Shown: one piece after another, positions 1-11,609 of the stretch
Layout of the letters: each line of letters opens with the position of its first letter
How positions within the stretch are numbered: the stretch's first letter is position 1
Assembly: GCA_036417435.1 (NCBI GenBank)
Contig: JAZAQT010000027.1
Span: forward strand, 806,001 to 870,000
DNA from: Inia geoffrensis
Taxonomy: Eukaryota > Chordata > Mammalia > Artiodactyla > Iniidae
Direction of reading: 5' to 3'
DNA length: 64,000 bases
Position numbers and translations under genes: made by a program
Notes under the pieces: model-generated
The model's input: only the letters and a program-made list of their open reading frames with translations
What the model was told of the DNA's origin: nothing
Databases searched by the model: none

Positions 1-802
1 ATGCTTAAGGGTTAGCGTAAGTGTGAGGGCACGAGTTAGTGTTGGTGTACTGGTTAAGACAACGGCACCGAAGAGGGTAAGGCCTCGGAAAAGGTTCACG
101 TTCAGGATTTCGCTTAGGGTTATGGTTAGGGAATGGGGAGGGATTAGGGTACAGGATAGGGTACGACAATGCTTAAGGGTTAGCGTACGTTTGAGGGCAT
201 GAGTTAGTGTTTGTGTACTGGTTAAGATTAAGGCATTGGTTAGTGTAGGGCATCGGAAGTGGGTCAGATTTAGGGATGGGGTTAGGGTTAGGGTTACGGA
301 ATGGGGAGGGATTAGGGTACAATTTAGGGTACGACAACGCTTAAGGTTTAGCGTACGTGTGAGGGCACGATTTAGTGTTGGTGTCCTGGTTAAGATTAGG
401 GCACGGGTGAGGGTAAGGCTTCAGGTGAGGGTCAGGGTTAGGATTCGGGTTAGGGTTAGGGTTATGGAATGGGGAGGGATTAGGCTACAGTTTAGGGTAT
501 GACAACGATTAAGGGTTAGCGTACGTGTGAGGGCACAAGTTAGTGTTGGTGTCCTGGTTAAGATTACGGCACGGGTGAGGGTAAGGTTTCGGGTGAGGGT
601 CAGGGATAGAATTCGGGTTAGGGTTAGGGTTAGGGAATGGGGAGATATTAGGGCACAGTTTAGGGTACCACAACGCTTAAGGTTTAGCGTAGGTGTGAGG
701 TCACTAGTTAGTGTTAGTGTACTGCTTACGATTAGGGCACGGGTGAGGGTAAGGCCTCGGAAGACGGTCAGGTTAAGGGTTAGGGTTAGGGTTAGGGTTA
801 GG
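1..802 (+). repeat. HOR copy H0, left-truncated
   Basis: This copy begins inside m3 and then reads m4 (131), a m5/m6 hybrid (299), m7 (467) and m8 (635). The monomer at 299 starts as m5 (TACAATTTAGGG) and ends with the m6 mark GGCTTCAGGTGAGG, so one unequal exchange removed about one monomer. It shares unusual variants with 4534-5329, including CCGAAGAGGG and GTTCACGTTCAGGATT. Confidence 0.85.
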
Positions 803-2816
803 GAATGGGGATTGATTAGTGTACAGGTTAGGGTACCGCAATGGCTTACAGTTGGCGTACGTTAGAGGGCATGGGTTAGTGTTGATGTACTGGTTAAAAT
901 TAGGACACGGGTGAGGGTAAAGTTTCGGGTGAGTGTCATGGTTAGGTTTCAGGTTAGGGTTAGGGTTAGGGAATGGAGAGGGATTAGGGTACAGGTTAGG
1001 GTACCGCTGCGGTTTAGTGTTAGCGTACGTTTGAGGGCACGAGTTAGTCTTGGTGTCCTGGTTAATATTAGGGCACGGGTGAGGGTAAGGCTTCGGTTGA
1101 GGGTCAGGGTTAGGATTCGGGTTAGGGTTAGGTTTAGGGAATGGAGAGGGATTAGGGTACAGGTTAGGGTACGACAATGCTTAAGTGTTAGCGTAAGTGT
1201 GAGGGCACAAGTTAGTGTTGGTGTACTGGTTAAGACAACGGCACCGATGAGGGTAAGGCCTCGGAAAAGGGTCACGTTCAGGGTTTCGCTTAGGGTTAGG
1301 TTTAGGGAATGGAGAGGGATTAGGGTACAGGTTAGGGTACGACAATGCTTAAGGGTTAGCGTAAGTGTGAGGGCACGAGTTAGTGTTGGTGTACTGGTTA
1401 AGACAACGGCACCGATGAGGGTAAGTCCTCGGAAAATTGTCACGTTCAGGGTTTCGCTTAGGGTTAGGGTTAGGGAATGGGGAGGGATTAGGGTACAGGA
1501 TAGGCTACGACAATGCTTAAGGGTTAGCGTACGTTTGGGGCATGAGTTAATGTTTGTGTACTGGTTAAGATTAGGGCATTGGTTAGGGTAGGGCATCGGA
1601 AGTGGGTCAGGTTTAGGGATGGGGCTAGGGTTAGGGTTAAGGAATGGGGAGGGATTAGGGTACAATTTAGGGTACGACAACGCTTAAGGTTTAGCGTACG
1701 TGTGAGGGCACGAGTTAGTGTTGGTGTCCTGGTTAAGATTAGGGCACGGGTGAGGGTAAGGCTTCGGGTGAGGGTCAGGATTAGGATTCGGGTTAGGGTT
1801 AGGGTTAGGGAATGGAGAGGGATTAGGGTACAGGTTAGGGTACGACAATGCTTAAGGGTTAGCGTAAGTGTGAGGGCACGAGTTAGTGTTGGTGTACTGG
1901 TTAAGACAACGGCACCGATGAGGGTAAGTCCTCGGAAAATTGTCACGTTCAGGGTTTCGCTTAGGGTTAGGGTTAGGGAATGGGGAGGGATTAGGGTACA
2001 GGATAGGGTACGACAATGCTTAAGGGTTAGCGTACGTTTGGGGCATGAGTTAATGTTTGTGTACTGGTTAAGATTAGGGCATTGGTTAGGGTAGGGCATC
2101 GGAAGTGGGTCAGGTTTAGGGATGGGGCTAGGGTTAGGGTTAAGGAGTGGGGAGAGATTAGGGTACAATTTAGGGCACGACAACGCTTAAGGTTTAGCGT
2201 ACGTGTGAGGGCACGAGTTAGTGTTGGTGTCCTGGTTAAGATTAGGGCACGGGTGAGGGTAAGGCTTCGGGTGAGGGTCAGGGTTAGGATTCGGGTTAGT
2301 GTTAGCGTTAAGGAATGCAGAGGGATTCGGGTACAGCTTAGGGTACGACAGTGCTTAAGGGTTAGCGTTCGTGTGAGGGCAAGGGTTAGTGTTAGTGTCC
2401 TGGTTAAGATTAGGGCACGGGTGAGGGTAAGGCTTCAGGTGAGGTTCAGGGTTAGGATTCTGGTTAGGGTTAGGGTTAGGGAATGGGGAGGGATTAGGGT
2501 ACAGTTTAGGGTACGACAACGATTAAGTGTTAGCGTACGTGTGAGGGAACAAGTTAGTGTTGGTGTCCTGGTTAAGATTAGGGCACGGGTGAGGGTAAGG
2601 TTTCGGGTGAGGGTCAGGGATAGAATTCGGGTTAGGTTTAGTGTTAGGGAATGGCCAGATATTAGGGCACAGTTTAGGGTAGCACAACGGTTAAGGTTTA
2701 GCGTACGTGTGAGGTCACTAGTTAGTGTTAGTCTACTGCTTACGATTAGGGCACGGGTGAGGGTAAGGCCTCGGAAGAGGGTCACGTTAAGGGTTAGGGT
2801 TAGGGTTAGGGTTAGG
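803..2816 (+). repeat. HOR copy H1, expanded 12-monomer variant (2014 bp)
   Basis: The order is m1, m2, m3, m3, m4, m5, m3, m4, m5, m6, m7, m8. The extra m3-m4-m5 block is a local duplication with an offset of 503 bp (3 x 168 - 1). Both m4 copies carry the same 1-bp deletion (CGTTTGGGGCATGAG instead of CGTTTGAGGGCATGAG), near 1535 and 2038. The deletion therefore predates the duplication. This is the longest cycle in the window. Confidence 0.85.
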
Positions 2817-4159
2817 GAATGGGGATTGATTAGGGTACAGGTTAGGGTACGGCAATGGCTTAGGGTTGGCGTACGTTAGAGGGCATGGGTTAGTGTTGAT
2901 GTACTGGTTAAAATTAGGACACGGGTGATGGTAAAGTTTCGGGTGAGTGTCATGGTTAGGTTTCAGGTTAGGGTTAGGGTTAGGGAATGGAGAGGGATTA
3001 GGGTACAGGTTAGGGTACCGCTGCGGTTTAGTGTTAGCGTACGTGTGAGGGCACGAGTTAGTCTTGGTGTCCTGGTTAAGATTAGGGCACGGGTGAGGGT
3101 ATGGCTTCGGGTGAGGGTCAGGGTTAGAATTCGGGTTAGGGTTAGGGTTAGGGAATGGAGAGGGATTAGGGTACAGGTTAGGGTACGACAATGCTTAAGG
3201 GTTAGCGGAAGTGTGAGGGCACGAGTTAGTGTTGGTGTACTCGTTAAGACAACGGCACCGATGAGGGTAAGGCCTCCTAAAAGGGTCACGTTCAGGGTTT
3301 CGCTTAGGGTTAGGGTTAGGGAATGGGGAGGGATTAGGGTACAAGATAGGATACGACAATGCTTAAGGGTTAGCGTACGTTTGAGGGCATGAGTTAGTGT
3401 TTGTGTACTGGTTAAGATTAGGGCATTGGTTAGGGTAGGGCATCGGAAGTGGGTCAGGTTTAGGGATGGGGTTAGGGTTAGGGTTAAGGAATGGGGAGGG
3501 ATTAGGGTACAATTTAGGGTACGATAACGCTTAAGGTTTAGCGTACGTGTGAGGGCACGAGTTAGTGTTGGTGTTCTGGTTAAGATTAGGGCACGGGTGA
3601 GGGTAAGGCTTCGGGTGAGGGTCAGGGTTAGGATTCGGGTAAGGCTTAGGGTTAAGGAATGCAGAGGGATTAGGTTACAGCTTAGGGTACGACAGTGCTT
3701 AAGGGTTAGCGTTCGTGTGAGGACAAGGGTTAGTGTTAGTGTCCTGGTTAAGATTAGGGCACGGGTGAGGGTAAGGCTTCAGCTGAGGGTCAGGGTTAGG
3801 ATTCGGTTAGGGTTAGGGGTAGGGAATGGGGAGGGATTAGGGTACAGTTTAGGGTACGACAACGATTAAGAGTTAGCGTACGTGTGAGGGCACAAGTTAG
3901 TGTTGGTGTCCTGGTTAAGATTAGGGCACTGGTGAGGGTAAGGTTTCGGGTGAGGGTCAGGGATAGAATTCGGGATAGGGTTAGGGTTAGGGAATGGGGA
4001 GATATTACGGCACAGTTTAGGGTACCACAATGCTTAAGGTTTAGCGTACGTGTGAGGTCACTAGTTAGTGTTAGTGTACTGATTACGATTAGGGCACGGG
4101 TGAGTGTAAGGCCTCGGAAGAGGGTCACGTTAAGGGTTAGGGTTAGGGTTAGGGTTAGG
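2817..4159 (+). repeat. HOR copy H2, 8 monomers (1343 bp)
   Basis: This is a complete m1-m8 cycle one base short of 1344. A base is missing in m6 near 3805, where ATTCGGTTAGGG replaces ATTCGGGTTAGGG. It is the first canonical cycle in the window. Confidence 0.85.
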
Positions 4160-5329
4160 GAATGGGGATTGATTATTGTACAGGTTAGGGTACGGCAATG
4201 GCTTAGGGTTGGCGTACGTTAGATGGCATGGGTTAGTGTTGATGTACTGGTTAAAATTAGGACACGGGTGAGGGTAAAGTTTCGGGTGAGTGTCATGGTT
4301 AGGTTTCAGGTTAGGGTTAGGGTTAGGGAATGGAGAGGGATTCGGGTACAGGTTAGGGTACCGCTGCGGTTTAGTGTTAGCGTACGTGTGAGGGCACGAG
4401 TTAGTCTTGGTGTCCTGGTTAAGATTAGGGCACGGGTGAGGGTAAGGCTTCGGGTGAGGGTCAGGGTTAGGATTCGGGTTAGGGTTAGGGTTGGGGAATG
4501 GAGTGGGATTAGGGTACAGGTTAGGGTACGACAATGCTTAAGGGTTAGCGTAAGTGTGAGGGCACGAGTTAGTGTTGGTGTACTGGTTAAGACAACGGCA
4601 CCGAAGAGGGTAAGGCCTCGGAAAAGGTTCACGTTCAGGATTTCGCTTAGGGTTATGGTTAGGGAATGGGGAGGGATTAGGGTACAGGATAGGGTACGAC
4701 AATGCTTAAGGGTTAGCGTATGTTTGAGGGCATGAGTTAGTGTTTGTGTACTGGTTAAGATTAGGGCATTGGTTAGGGTAGGGCATCGGAAGTGGGTCAG
4801 GTTTAGGGATGGGGTTAGGCTTAGGGTTAAGGAATGGGGAGGGATTAGGGTACAATTTAGGGTACGACAACGCTTAAGGTTTAGCGTACGTGTGAGGGCA
4901 CGATTTAGTGTTGGTGTCCTGGTTAAGATTAGGGCACGGGTGAGGGTAAGGCTTCAGGTGAGGGTCAGGGTTAGGATTCGGGTTAGGGTTAGGGTTATGG
5001 AATGGGGAGGGATTAGGCTACAGTTTAGGGTATGACAACGATTAAGGGTTAGCGTACGTGTGAGGGCACAAGTTAGTGTTGGTGTCCTGGTTAAGATTAC
5101 GGCACGGGTGAGGGTAAGGTTTCGGGTGAGGGTCAGGGATAGAATTCGGGTTAGGGTTAGGGTTAGGGAATGGGGAGATATTAGGGCACAGTTTAGGGTA
5201 CCACAACGCTTAAGGTTTAGCGTAGGTGTGAGGTCACTAGTTAGTGTTAGTGTACTGCTTACGATTAGGGCACGGGTGAGGGTAAGGCCTCGGAAGACGG
5301 TCACGTTAAGGGTTAGGGTTAGGGTTAGG
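4160..5329 (+). repeat. HOR copy H3, 7 monomers with a m5/m6 hybrid (1170 bp)
   Basis: The order is m1, m2, m3, m4, m5/m6 hybrid, m7, m8, and one TTAGGG hexamer is missing from the m8-m1 linker (7 x 168 - 6). From 4534 onward it is closely similar to the window start, with an offset of 4533 bp and shared private variants. Confidence 0.85.
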
Positions 5330-6487
5330 GAATGGGGATTGATTAGTGTACAGGTTAGGGTACCGCAATGGCTTACAGTTGGCGTACGTTAGAGGGCATG
5401 GGTTAGTGTTGATGTACTGGTTAAAATTAGGACACGGGTGAGGGTAAAGTTTCGGGTGAGTGTCATGGTTAGGTTTCAGGTTAGGGTTAGGGTTAGGGAA
5501 TGGAGAGGGATTAGGGTACAGGTTAGGGTACCACTGCGGTTTAGTGTTAGCGTACGTTTGAGGGCACAAGTTAGTCTTGGTGTCCTGGTTAAGATTAGGG
5601 CACGGGTGAGGGAAAGGCTTCGGGTGAGGGTCAGGGTTAGGATTCGGGTTAGGGTTAGGGTTAGGGAATGGAGAGGGATTAGGGTACAGGTTAGGGTACG
5701 ACAATGCTTAAGGGTTAGCGTAAGTGTGAGGGCACGAATTAGTGTTGGTGTACTGGTTAAGACAACGGCACCGATGAGGGTAAGGCCTCGGAAAAGGGTC
5801 ACGTTCAGGGTTTCGCTTAGGGTTAGGGTTAGGGAATGGGGAGGGATTAGGGTACAGGATAGGGTACGACAATGCTTAAGGGTTAGCGTACGTTTGAGGA
5901 CATGAGTTAGTGTTTGGGTACTGGTTAAGATTAGGGCATTGGTTAGGGTAGGGCATCGGAAGTGGGTCAGGTTTAGGGATGGGGTTAGGGTTAGGGTTAA
6001 GTAATGGGGAGGGATTAGGGTACAATTTAGGGTACGACAACGCTTAAGGTTTAGCGTACGTGTGAGGGCACGAGTTAGTGTTGGTGTCCTGGTTAAGATT
6101 AGGGCACGGGTGAGGGTCAGGGTTAGGATTCGGATTAGGGTTAGGGTTAGGGAATGGGGAGGGATTAGGGTACAGTTTATGGTACGACAACGATTAAGGG
6201 TTAGCGTACATGTGAGGGCACAAGTTAGTGTTGGTGTCCTGGTTAAGGTTAGGGCACGGGTGAGGGTAAGGTTTCGGGTGAGGGTCAGGGAAAGAATTCG
6301 GGTTAGGGTTAGGGTTAGGGAATGGGGAGATATTAGGGCACAGTTTAGGGTACCACAACGCTTAAGGTTTAGCGTACGTGTGCGGTCACTAGTTAGTGTT
6401 AGTCTACTGCTTACGATTAGGGCACGGGTGAGGGTAAGGCCTCTGAAGAGGGTCACGTTAAGGGTTAGGGTTAGGGTTAGGGATAGG
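5330..6487 (+). repeat. HOR copy H4, 7 monomers with an 18-bp deletion (1158 bp)
   Basis: m6 is absent. m5 lacks 18 bp, three hexamers, near 6115, where GGGTGAGGGTCAGGG joins directly. The length is 7 x 168 - 18. Its m1 shares the rare GGCTTACAGTTGG variant with the m1 at 803. Confidence 0.85.
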
Positions 6488-7705
6488 GAATGGGGATTGA
6501 TTAGGGTACAGGTTAGGGTACGGCAATGGCTTAAGGTTGGCGTACGTTAGAGAGCATGGGTTAGTGTTGATGTACTGGTTAAAATTAGGACACGTGTGAG
6601 GGTAAAGTTTCGGGTGAGTGTCATGGTTAGGTTTCAGGTTAGGGTTAGGGTTAGGGAATGGAGAGGGATTAGGGTACAGGTTAGGGTACCGCTGCGGTTT
6701 AGTGTTAGCGTACGTGTGAGGGCACGAGTTAGTCTTGGTGTCCTGGTTAAGATTAGGGCACGGGTGAGGGTAAGGCTTCGGGTGAGGGTCAGGGTTAGGA
6801 TTCGGGTTAGGGTTAGGGTTAGGGAATGGAGAGGGATTAGGGTACAGGTTAGGGTACGACAATGCTTAAGGGTTTGCGTAAGTGTGAGGGCACGAGTTAG
6901 TGTTGGTGTACTGGTTAAGACAACGGCACCGATGAGGGTAAGGCCTCGGAAAAGGGTCACGTTCAGGGTTTCGCTTAGGGTTAGGGTTAGGGAATGGGGA
7001 GGGATTAGGATACAGGATAGGGTACGACAATGCTTAAGGGTTAGCGTACGTTTGACGGCATGAGTTAGTGTTTGTGTACTGGTTAAGATTAGGGCATTCG
7101 TTAGGGTAGGGCATCGGAAGTGGGTCAGGGTTAGAGATGAGCTTAGGTTTAGGGTTAAGGAATGGGGAGGGATTAGGGTACAATTTAGGGTACGACAACG
7201 CTTAAGGGTTAGCGTACGTGTGAGGGCACGAGTTAGTGTTGGTGTCCTGGTTAAGATTAGGGCACGGGTGAGGGTAAGGCTTCGGGTTAGGGTCACGGTT
7301 AGGATTCGGGTTAGGGTTAGGGTTAAGGAATGCACAGGGATTAGGGTACAGCTTAGGGTACGACAGTGCTTTAGGGTTAGCGTTCGTGTGAGGGCAAGGG
7401 TTAGTGTTAGTGTCCTGGTTAAGATTAGGGCACGGGTGAGGGTAAGGCTTCAGGTGAGGTTCAGGGTTAGGATTCGGGTTAGGGTTAGGGTTAGGGAATG
7501 GGGAGGGATTAGGGTACAATTTAGGGTTAGGGTTAGGGTTAGGGTTAAGGAATGGGGAGATATTAGGGCACAGTTTAGGGTACCACATCGCTTAAGTTTT
7601 AGCGTACGTGTGAGGTCACTAGTTAGTGTTAGTGTACTGCTTACGATTAGGGCACGGGTGAGGGTAAGGCCTCGCAAGAGGGTCACGTTAAGGGTTAGGG
7701 TTAGG
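6488..7705 (+). repeat. HOR copy H5 with m7 collapsed (1218 bp)
   Basis: The cycle is m1-m6, a 42-bp remnant of m7 and then m8. The missing 126 bp equal 21 hexamers. At the breakpoint is a perfect run of four TTAGGG units (7521-7544), which suggests slippage or exchange within the telomeric tract. It is the source or sister of H7, 2561 bp away. Confidence 0.85.
7521..7544 (+). repeat. Perfect (TTAGGG)4 tract
   Basis: Four uninterrupted canonical vertebrate telomere hexamers lie at the breakpoint of the m7 deletion. The copy at 10082-10105 is identical. Four GGG runs are enough for one intramolecular G-quadruplex on the + strand. TTAGGGTTA matches the TRF1/TRF2 site YTAGGGTTR. Confidence 0.9.
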
Positions 7706-9048
7706 GAATGGGGATTGATTAGGGTACAGGTTAGGGTCCGGCAATGGCTTAGGGTTGGCGTACGTTAGAGGGCATGGGTTAGTGTTGATGTACTGGTTAA
7801 AATTAGGACACGGGTGAGGGTAAAATTTCGGGTGAGTGTCATGGTTAGGTTTCAGGTTAGGGTTAGGGTTAGGGAATGGAGAGGGATTAGGGTACAGGTT
7901 AGGGTACCGCTGCGGTTTAGTGTTAGCGTACGTTTGAGGGCACGAGTTAGTCTTGGTGTCCTGGTTAAGATTAGGGCACGGGTGAGGGTAAGCCTTAGGG
8001 TGAGGGTCAGAGTTAGGATCTGGGTTAGGGTTAGGGTTAGGGAATGGAGAGGGATTAGGGTACAGGTTAGGGAACGACAATGCTTAAGGGTTAGCGTAAG
8101 TGTGAGGGCACGAGTTAGTGTTGGTGTACTGGATAAGACAACGGCACCGATGAGGGTAAGGCCTCGGAAAAGGGTCACGTTCAGGGTTTCGCTTAGGGTT
8201 AGGGTTAGGGAATGGGGAGGGATTAGGGTACAGGATAGGGTACAACAATGCTTAAGGGTTAGCGTACGTTTGAGGGCATGAGTTAGTGTTTGTGTACTGG
8301 TTAAGATTAGGGCATTGGTTAGGGTAGGGCATCGGAAGTGGGTCAGGTTTAGGGATGGGGTTAGGGTTAGGGTTAAGGAATAGGGAGGGATTAGGGTACA
8401 ATTTAGGGTACGACAATGCTTAAGGTTTAGCGTACGTGTGAGGGCACGAGTTAGTGTTGGTGTCCTGGTTAAGATTAGGGCACGGGTGAGGGTAAGGCTT
8501 CGGGTGAGGGTCAGGGTTAGGATTCGGGTTAGGGTTAGTGTTAAGGAATGCAGAAGGATTAGGGTACAGCTTAGGGTACGACAGTGCTTTAGGGTTAGCG
8601 TTCGTGTGAGGGCAAGGGTTAGTGTTAGTGTCCTGGTTAAGATTAGGGAACGGGTGAGGGTAAGGCTTCAGGTGAGGGTCAGGGTTACGATTCGAGTTAG
8701 GGTTAGTGTTAGGGAATGGGGAGGGATTAGGGTACAGTTTAGGGTACGAGAACGATTATGGTTAGCGTACGTGTGAGGGCACAAGTTAGTGTTGGTGTCC
8801 TGGTTAAGATTAGGGCACGGGTGAAGGTAAGGTTTCGGGTGAGGGTCAGGGAGAGAATTCGGGTTAGGGTTAGGGTTAGGGAATGGGGAGATATTAGGGC
8901 ACAGTTTAGGGTACCACATCGCTTAAGGTTTAGCGTACGTGTGAGGTCACTCGTTAGTGTTAGTGTACTGCTTACGATTAGGGCACGGGTGAGGGTAAGG
9001 CCTCGGAAGAGGGTCACGTTAAGGGTTAGGGTTAGGGTTAGTGTTAGG
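7706..9048 (+). repeat. HOR copy H6, 8 monomers (1343 bp)
   Basis: This is a full cycle with private marks: m5 opens GAATAGGGAGGG, m6 opens GAATGCAGAAGG, and m7 has GAACGATTATGG with one base lost. All of these recur in H8, 2561 bp downstream. Confidence 0.85.
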
Positions 9049-10266
9049 GAATGGGGATTGATTAGGGTACAGGTTAGGGTACGGCAATGGCTTAGGGTTG
9101 GCGTACGTTAGAGGGCATGAGTTAGTGTTGATGTACTGGTTAAAATTAGGACACGGGTGAGGGTAAAGTTTCGGGTGAGAGTCATGGTTAGGTTTCAGGT
9201 TAGGGTTAGGGTTAGGGAATGGAGAGGGATTAGGGTACAGGTTAGGGTACCGCTGCGGTTTAGTGTTAGCGTACGTGTGAGGGCACGAGTTAGTCTTGGT
9301 GTCCTGGTTAAGATTAGGGCACGGGTGAGGGTAAGGCTTCGGGTGAGGGTCAGGGTTAGGATTCTTGTTAGGGTTAGGGTGAGGGAATGGAGAGGGATTA
9401 GGGTACAGGTTAGGGTACGACAATGCTTAAGGGTTAGCGTAAGTGTGAGGGCACGTGTTAGTGTTGGTGTACTGGTTAAGACAACGGCACCGATGAGGGT
9501 AAGGCCTCGGAAAAGGGTCACGTTCAGGGTTTCGCTTAGGGTTAGGGTTAGGGAATGGGGAGGGATTAGGATACAGGATAGGGTACGACAATGCTTAAGG
9601 GTTAGCGTACGTTTGACGGCATGAGTTAGTGTTTGTGTACTGGTTAAGATTAGGGCATTGGTTAGGGTAGGGCATCGGAAGTGGGTCAGGGTTAGAGATG
9701 AGCTTAGGTTTAGGGTTAAGGAATGGGGAGGGATTAGGGTACAATTTAGGGTACGACAACGCTTAAGGGTTAGCGTACGTGTGAGGGCACGAGTTAGTGT
9801 TGGTGTCCTGGTTAAGATTAGGGCACGGGTGAGGGTAAGGCTTCGGGTGAGGGTCACGGTTAGGATTCGGGTTAGGGTTAGGGTTAAGGAATGCACAGGG
9901 ATTAGGGTACAGCTTAGGGTACGACAGTGCTTTAGGGTTAGCGTTCGTGTGAGGGCAAGGGTTAGTGTTAGTGTCCTGGTTAAGATTAGGGCACGGGTGA
10001 GAGTAAGGCTTCAGGTGAGGTTCAGGGTTAGGATTCGGGTTAGGGTTAGGGTTAGGGAATGGGGAGGGATTAGGGTACAATTTAGGGTTAGGGTTAGGGT
10101 TAGGGTTAAGGAATGGGGAGATATTAGGGCACAGTTTAGGGTACCACATCGCTTAAGTTTTAGCGTACGTGTGAGGTCACTAGTTAGTGTTAGTGTACTG
10201 CTTACGATTAGGGCACGGGTGAGGGTAAGGCCTCGCAAGAGGGTCACGTTAAGGGTTAGGGTTAGG
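9049..10266 (+). repeat. HOR copy H7, near-copy of H5 (1218 bp)
   Basis: It carries the same 126-bp m7 deletion and the same (TTAGGG)4 run (10082-10105) as H5. H5-H6 and H7-H8 therefore form a tandem duplication with an offset of 2561 bp. Confidence 0.85.
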
Positions 10267-11609
10267 GAATGGGGATTGATTAGGGTACAGGTTAGGGTAC
10301 GGCAATGGCTTAGGGTTGGCGTACGTTAGAGGGCATGGGTTAGTGTTGATGTACTGGTTAAAATTAGGACACGGGTGAGGGTAAAGTTTCGGGTGAGTGT
10401 CATGGTTAGGTTTCAGGTTAGGGTTAGGGTTAGGGAATGGAGAGGGATTAGGGTACAGGTTAGGGTACCGCTGCGGTTTAGTGTTAGCGTACGTTTGAGG
10501 GCATGAGTTAGTCTTGGTGTCCTGGTTAAGATTAGGGCACGGGTGAGGGTAAGCCTTAGGGTGAGGGTCAGAGTTAGGATCTGGGTTAGGGTTAGGGTTA
10601 GGGAATGGAGAGGGATTAGGGTACAGGTTAGGGAACGACAATGCTTAAGGGTTAGCGTAAGTGTGAGGGCACGAGTTATTGTTGGTGTACTGGATAAGAC
10701 AACGGCACCGATGAGGGTAAGGCCTCGGAAAAGGGTCACGTTCAGGGTTTCGCTTAGGGTTAGGGTTAGGGAATGGGGAGGGATTAGGGTACAGGATAGG
10801 GTACAACAATGCTTAAGGGTTAGCGTACGTTTGAGGGCATGAGTTAGTGTTTGTGTACTGGTTAAGATTAGTGCATTGGTTAGGGTAGGGCATCGGAAGT
10901 GGGTCAGGTTTAGGGATGGGGTTAGGGTTAGGGTTAAGGAATAGGGAGGGATTAGGGTACAATTTAGGGTACGACAATGCTTAAGGTTTAGCGTACGTGT
11001 GAGGGCACGAGTTAGTGTTGGTGTCCTGGTTAAGATTAGGGCACGGGTGAGGGTAAGGCTTCGGGTGAGGGTCAGGGTTAGGATTCGGGTTAGGGTTAGT
11101 GTTAAGGAATGCAGAAGGATTAGGGTACAGCTTAGGGTACGACAGTGCTTTAGGGTTAGCGTTCGTGTGAGGGCAAGGGTTAGTGTTAGTGTCCTGGTTA
11201 AGATTAGGGAACGGGTGAGGGTAAGGCTTCAGGTGAGGGTCAGGGTTACGATTCGAGTTAGGGTTAGTGTTAGGGAATGGGGAGGGATTAGGGTACAGTT
11301 TAGGGTACGAGAACGATTATGGTTAGCGTACGTGTGAGGGCACAAGTTAGTGTTGGTGTCCTGGTTAAGATTAGGGCACGGGTGAAGGTAAGGTTTCGGG
11401 TGAGGGTCAGGGAGAGAATTCGGGTTAGGGTTAGGGTTAGGGAATGGGGAGATATTAGGGCACAGTTTAGGGTACCACATCGCTTAAGGTTTAGCGTACG
11501 TGTGAGGTCACTAGTTAGTGTTAGTGTACTGCTTACGATTAGGGCACGGGTGAGGGTAAGGCCTCGGAAGAGGGTCACGTTAAGGGTTAGGGTTAGGGTT
11601 AGTGTTAGG
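10267..11609 (+). repeat. HOR copy H8, near-copy of H6 (1343 bp)
   Basis: It shares the H6 private marks (GAATAGGGAGGG, GAATGCAGAAGG, GAACGATTATGG) at a constant offset of 2561 bp. A few substitutions separate the two, for example GCATGAGTTAGTC near 10501 against GCACGAGTTAGTC. Confidence 0.85.

Noticed and set aside
949..1680. Long - strand Leu-Thr and Pro-Asn frames through array A (for example 243 codons here, 326 codons at 5476-6456)
   Set aside because: CCCTAA read in the two frames without stops gives Leu-Thr or Pro-Asn. Frame length follows from a repeat length divisible by 3.
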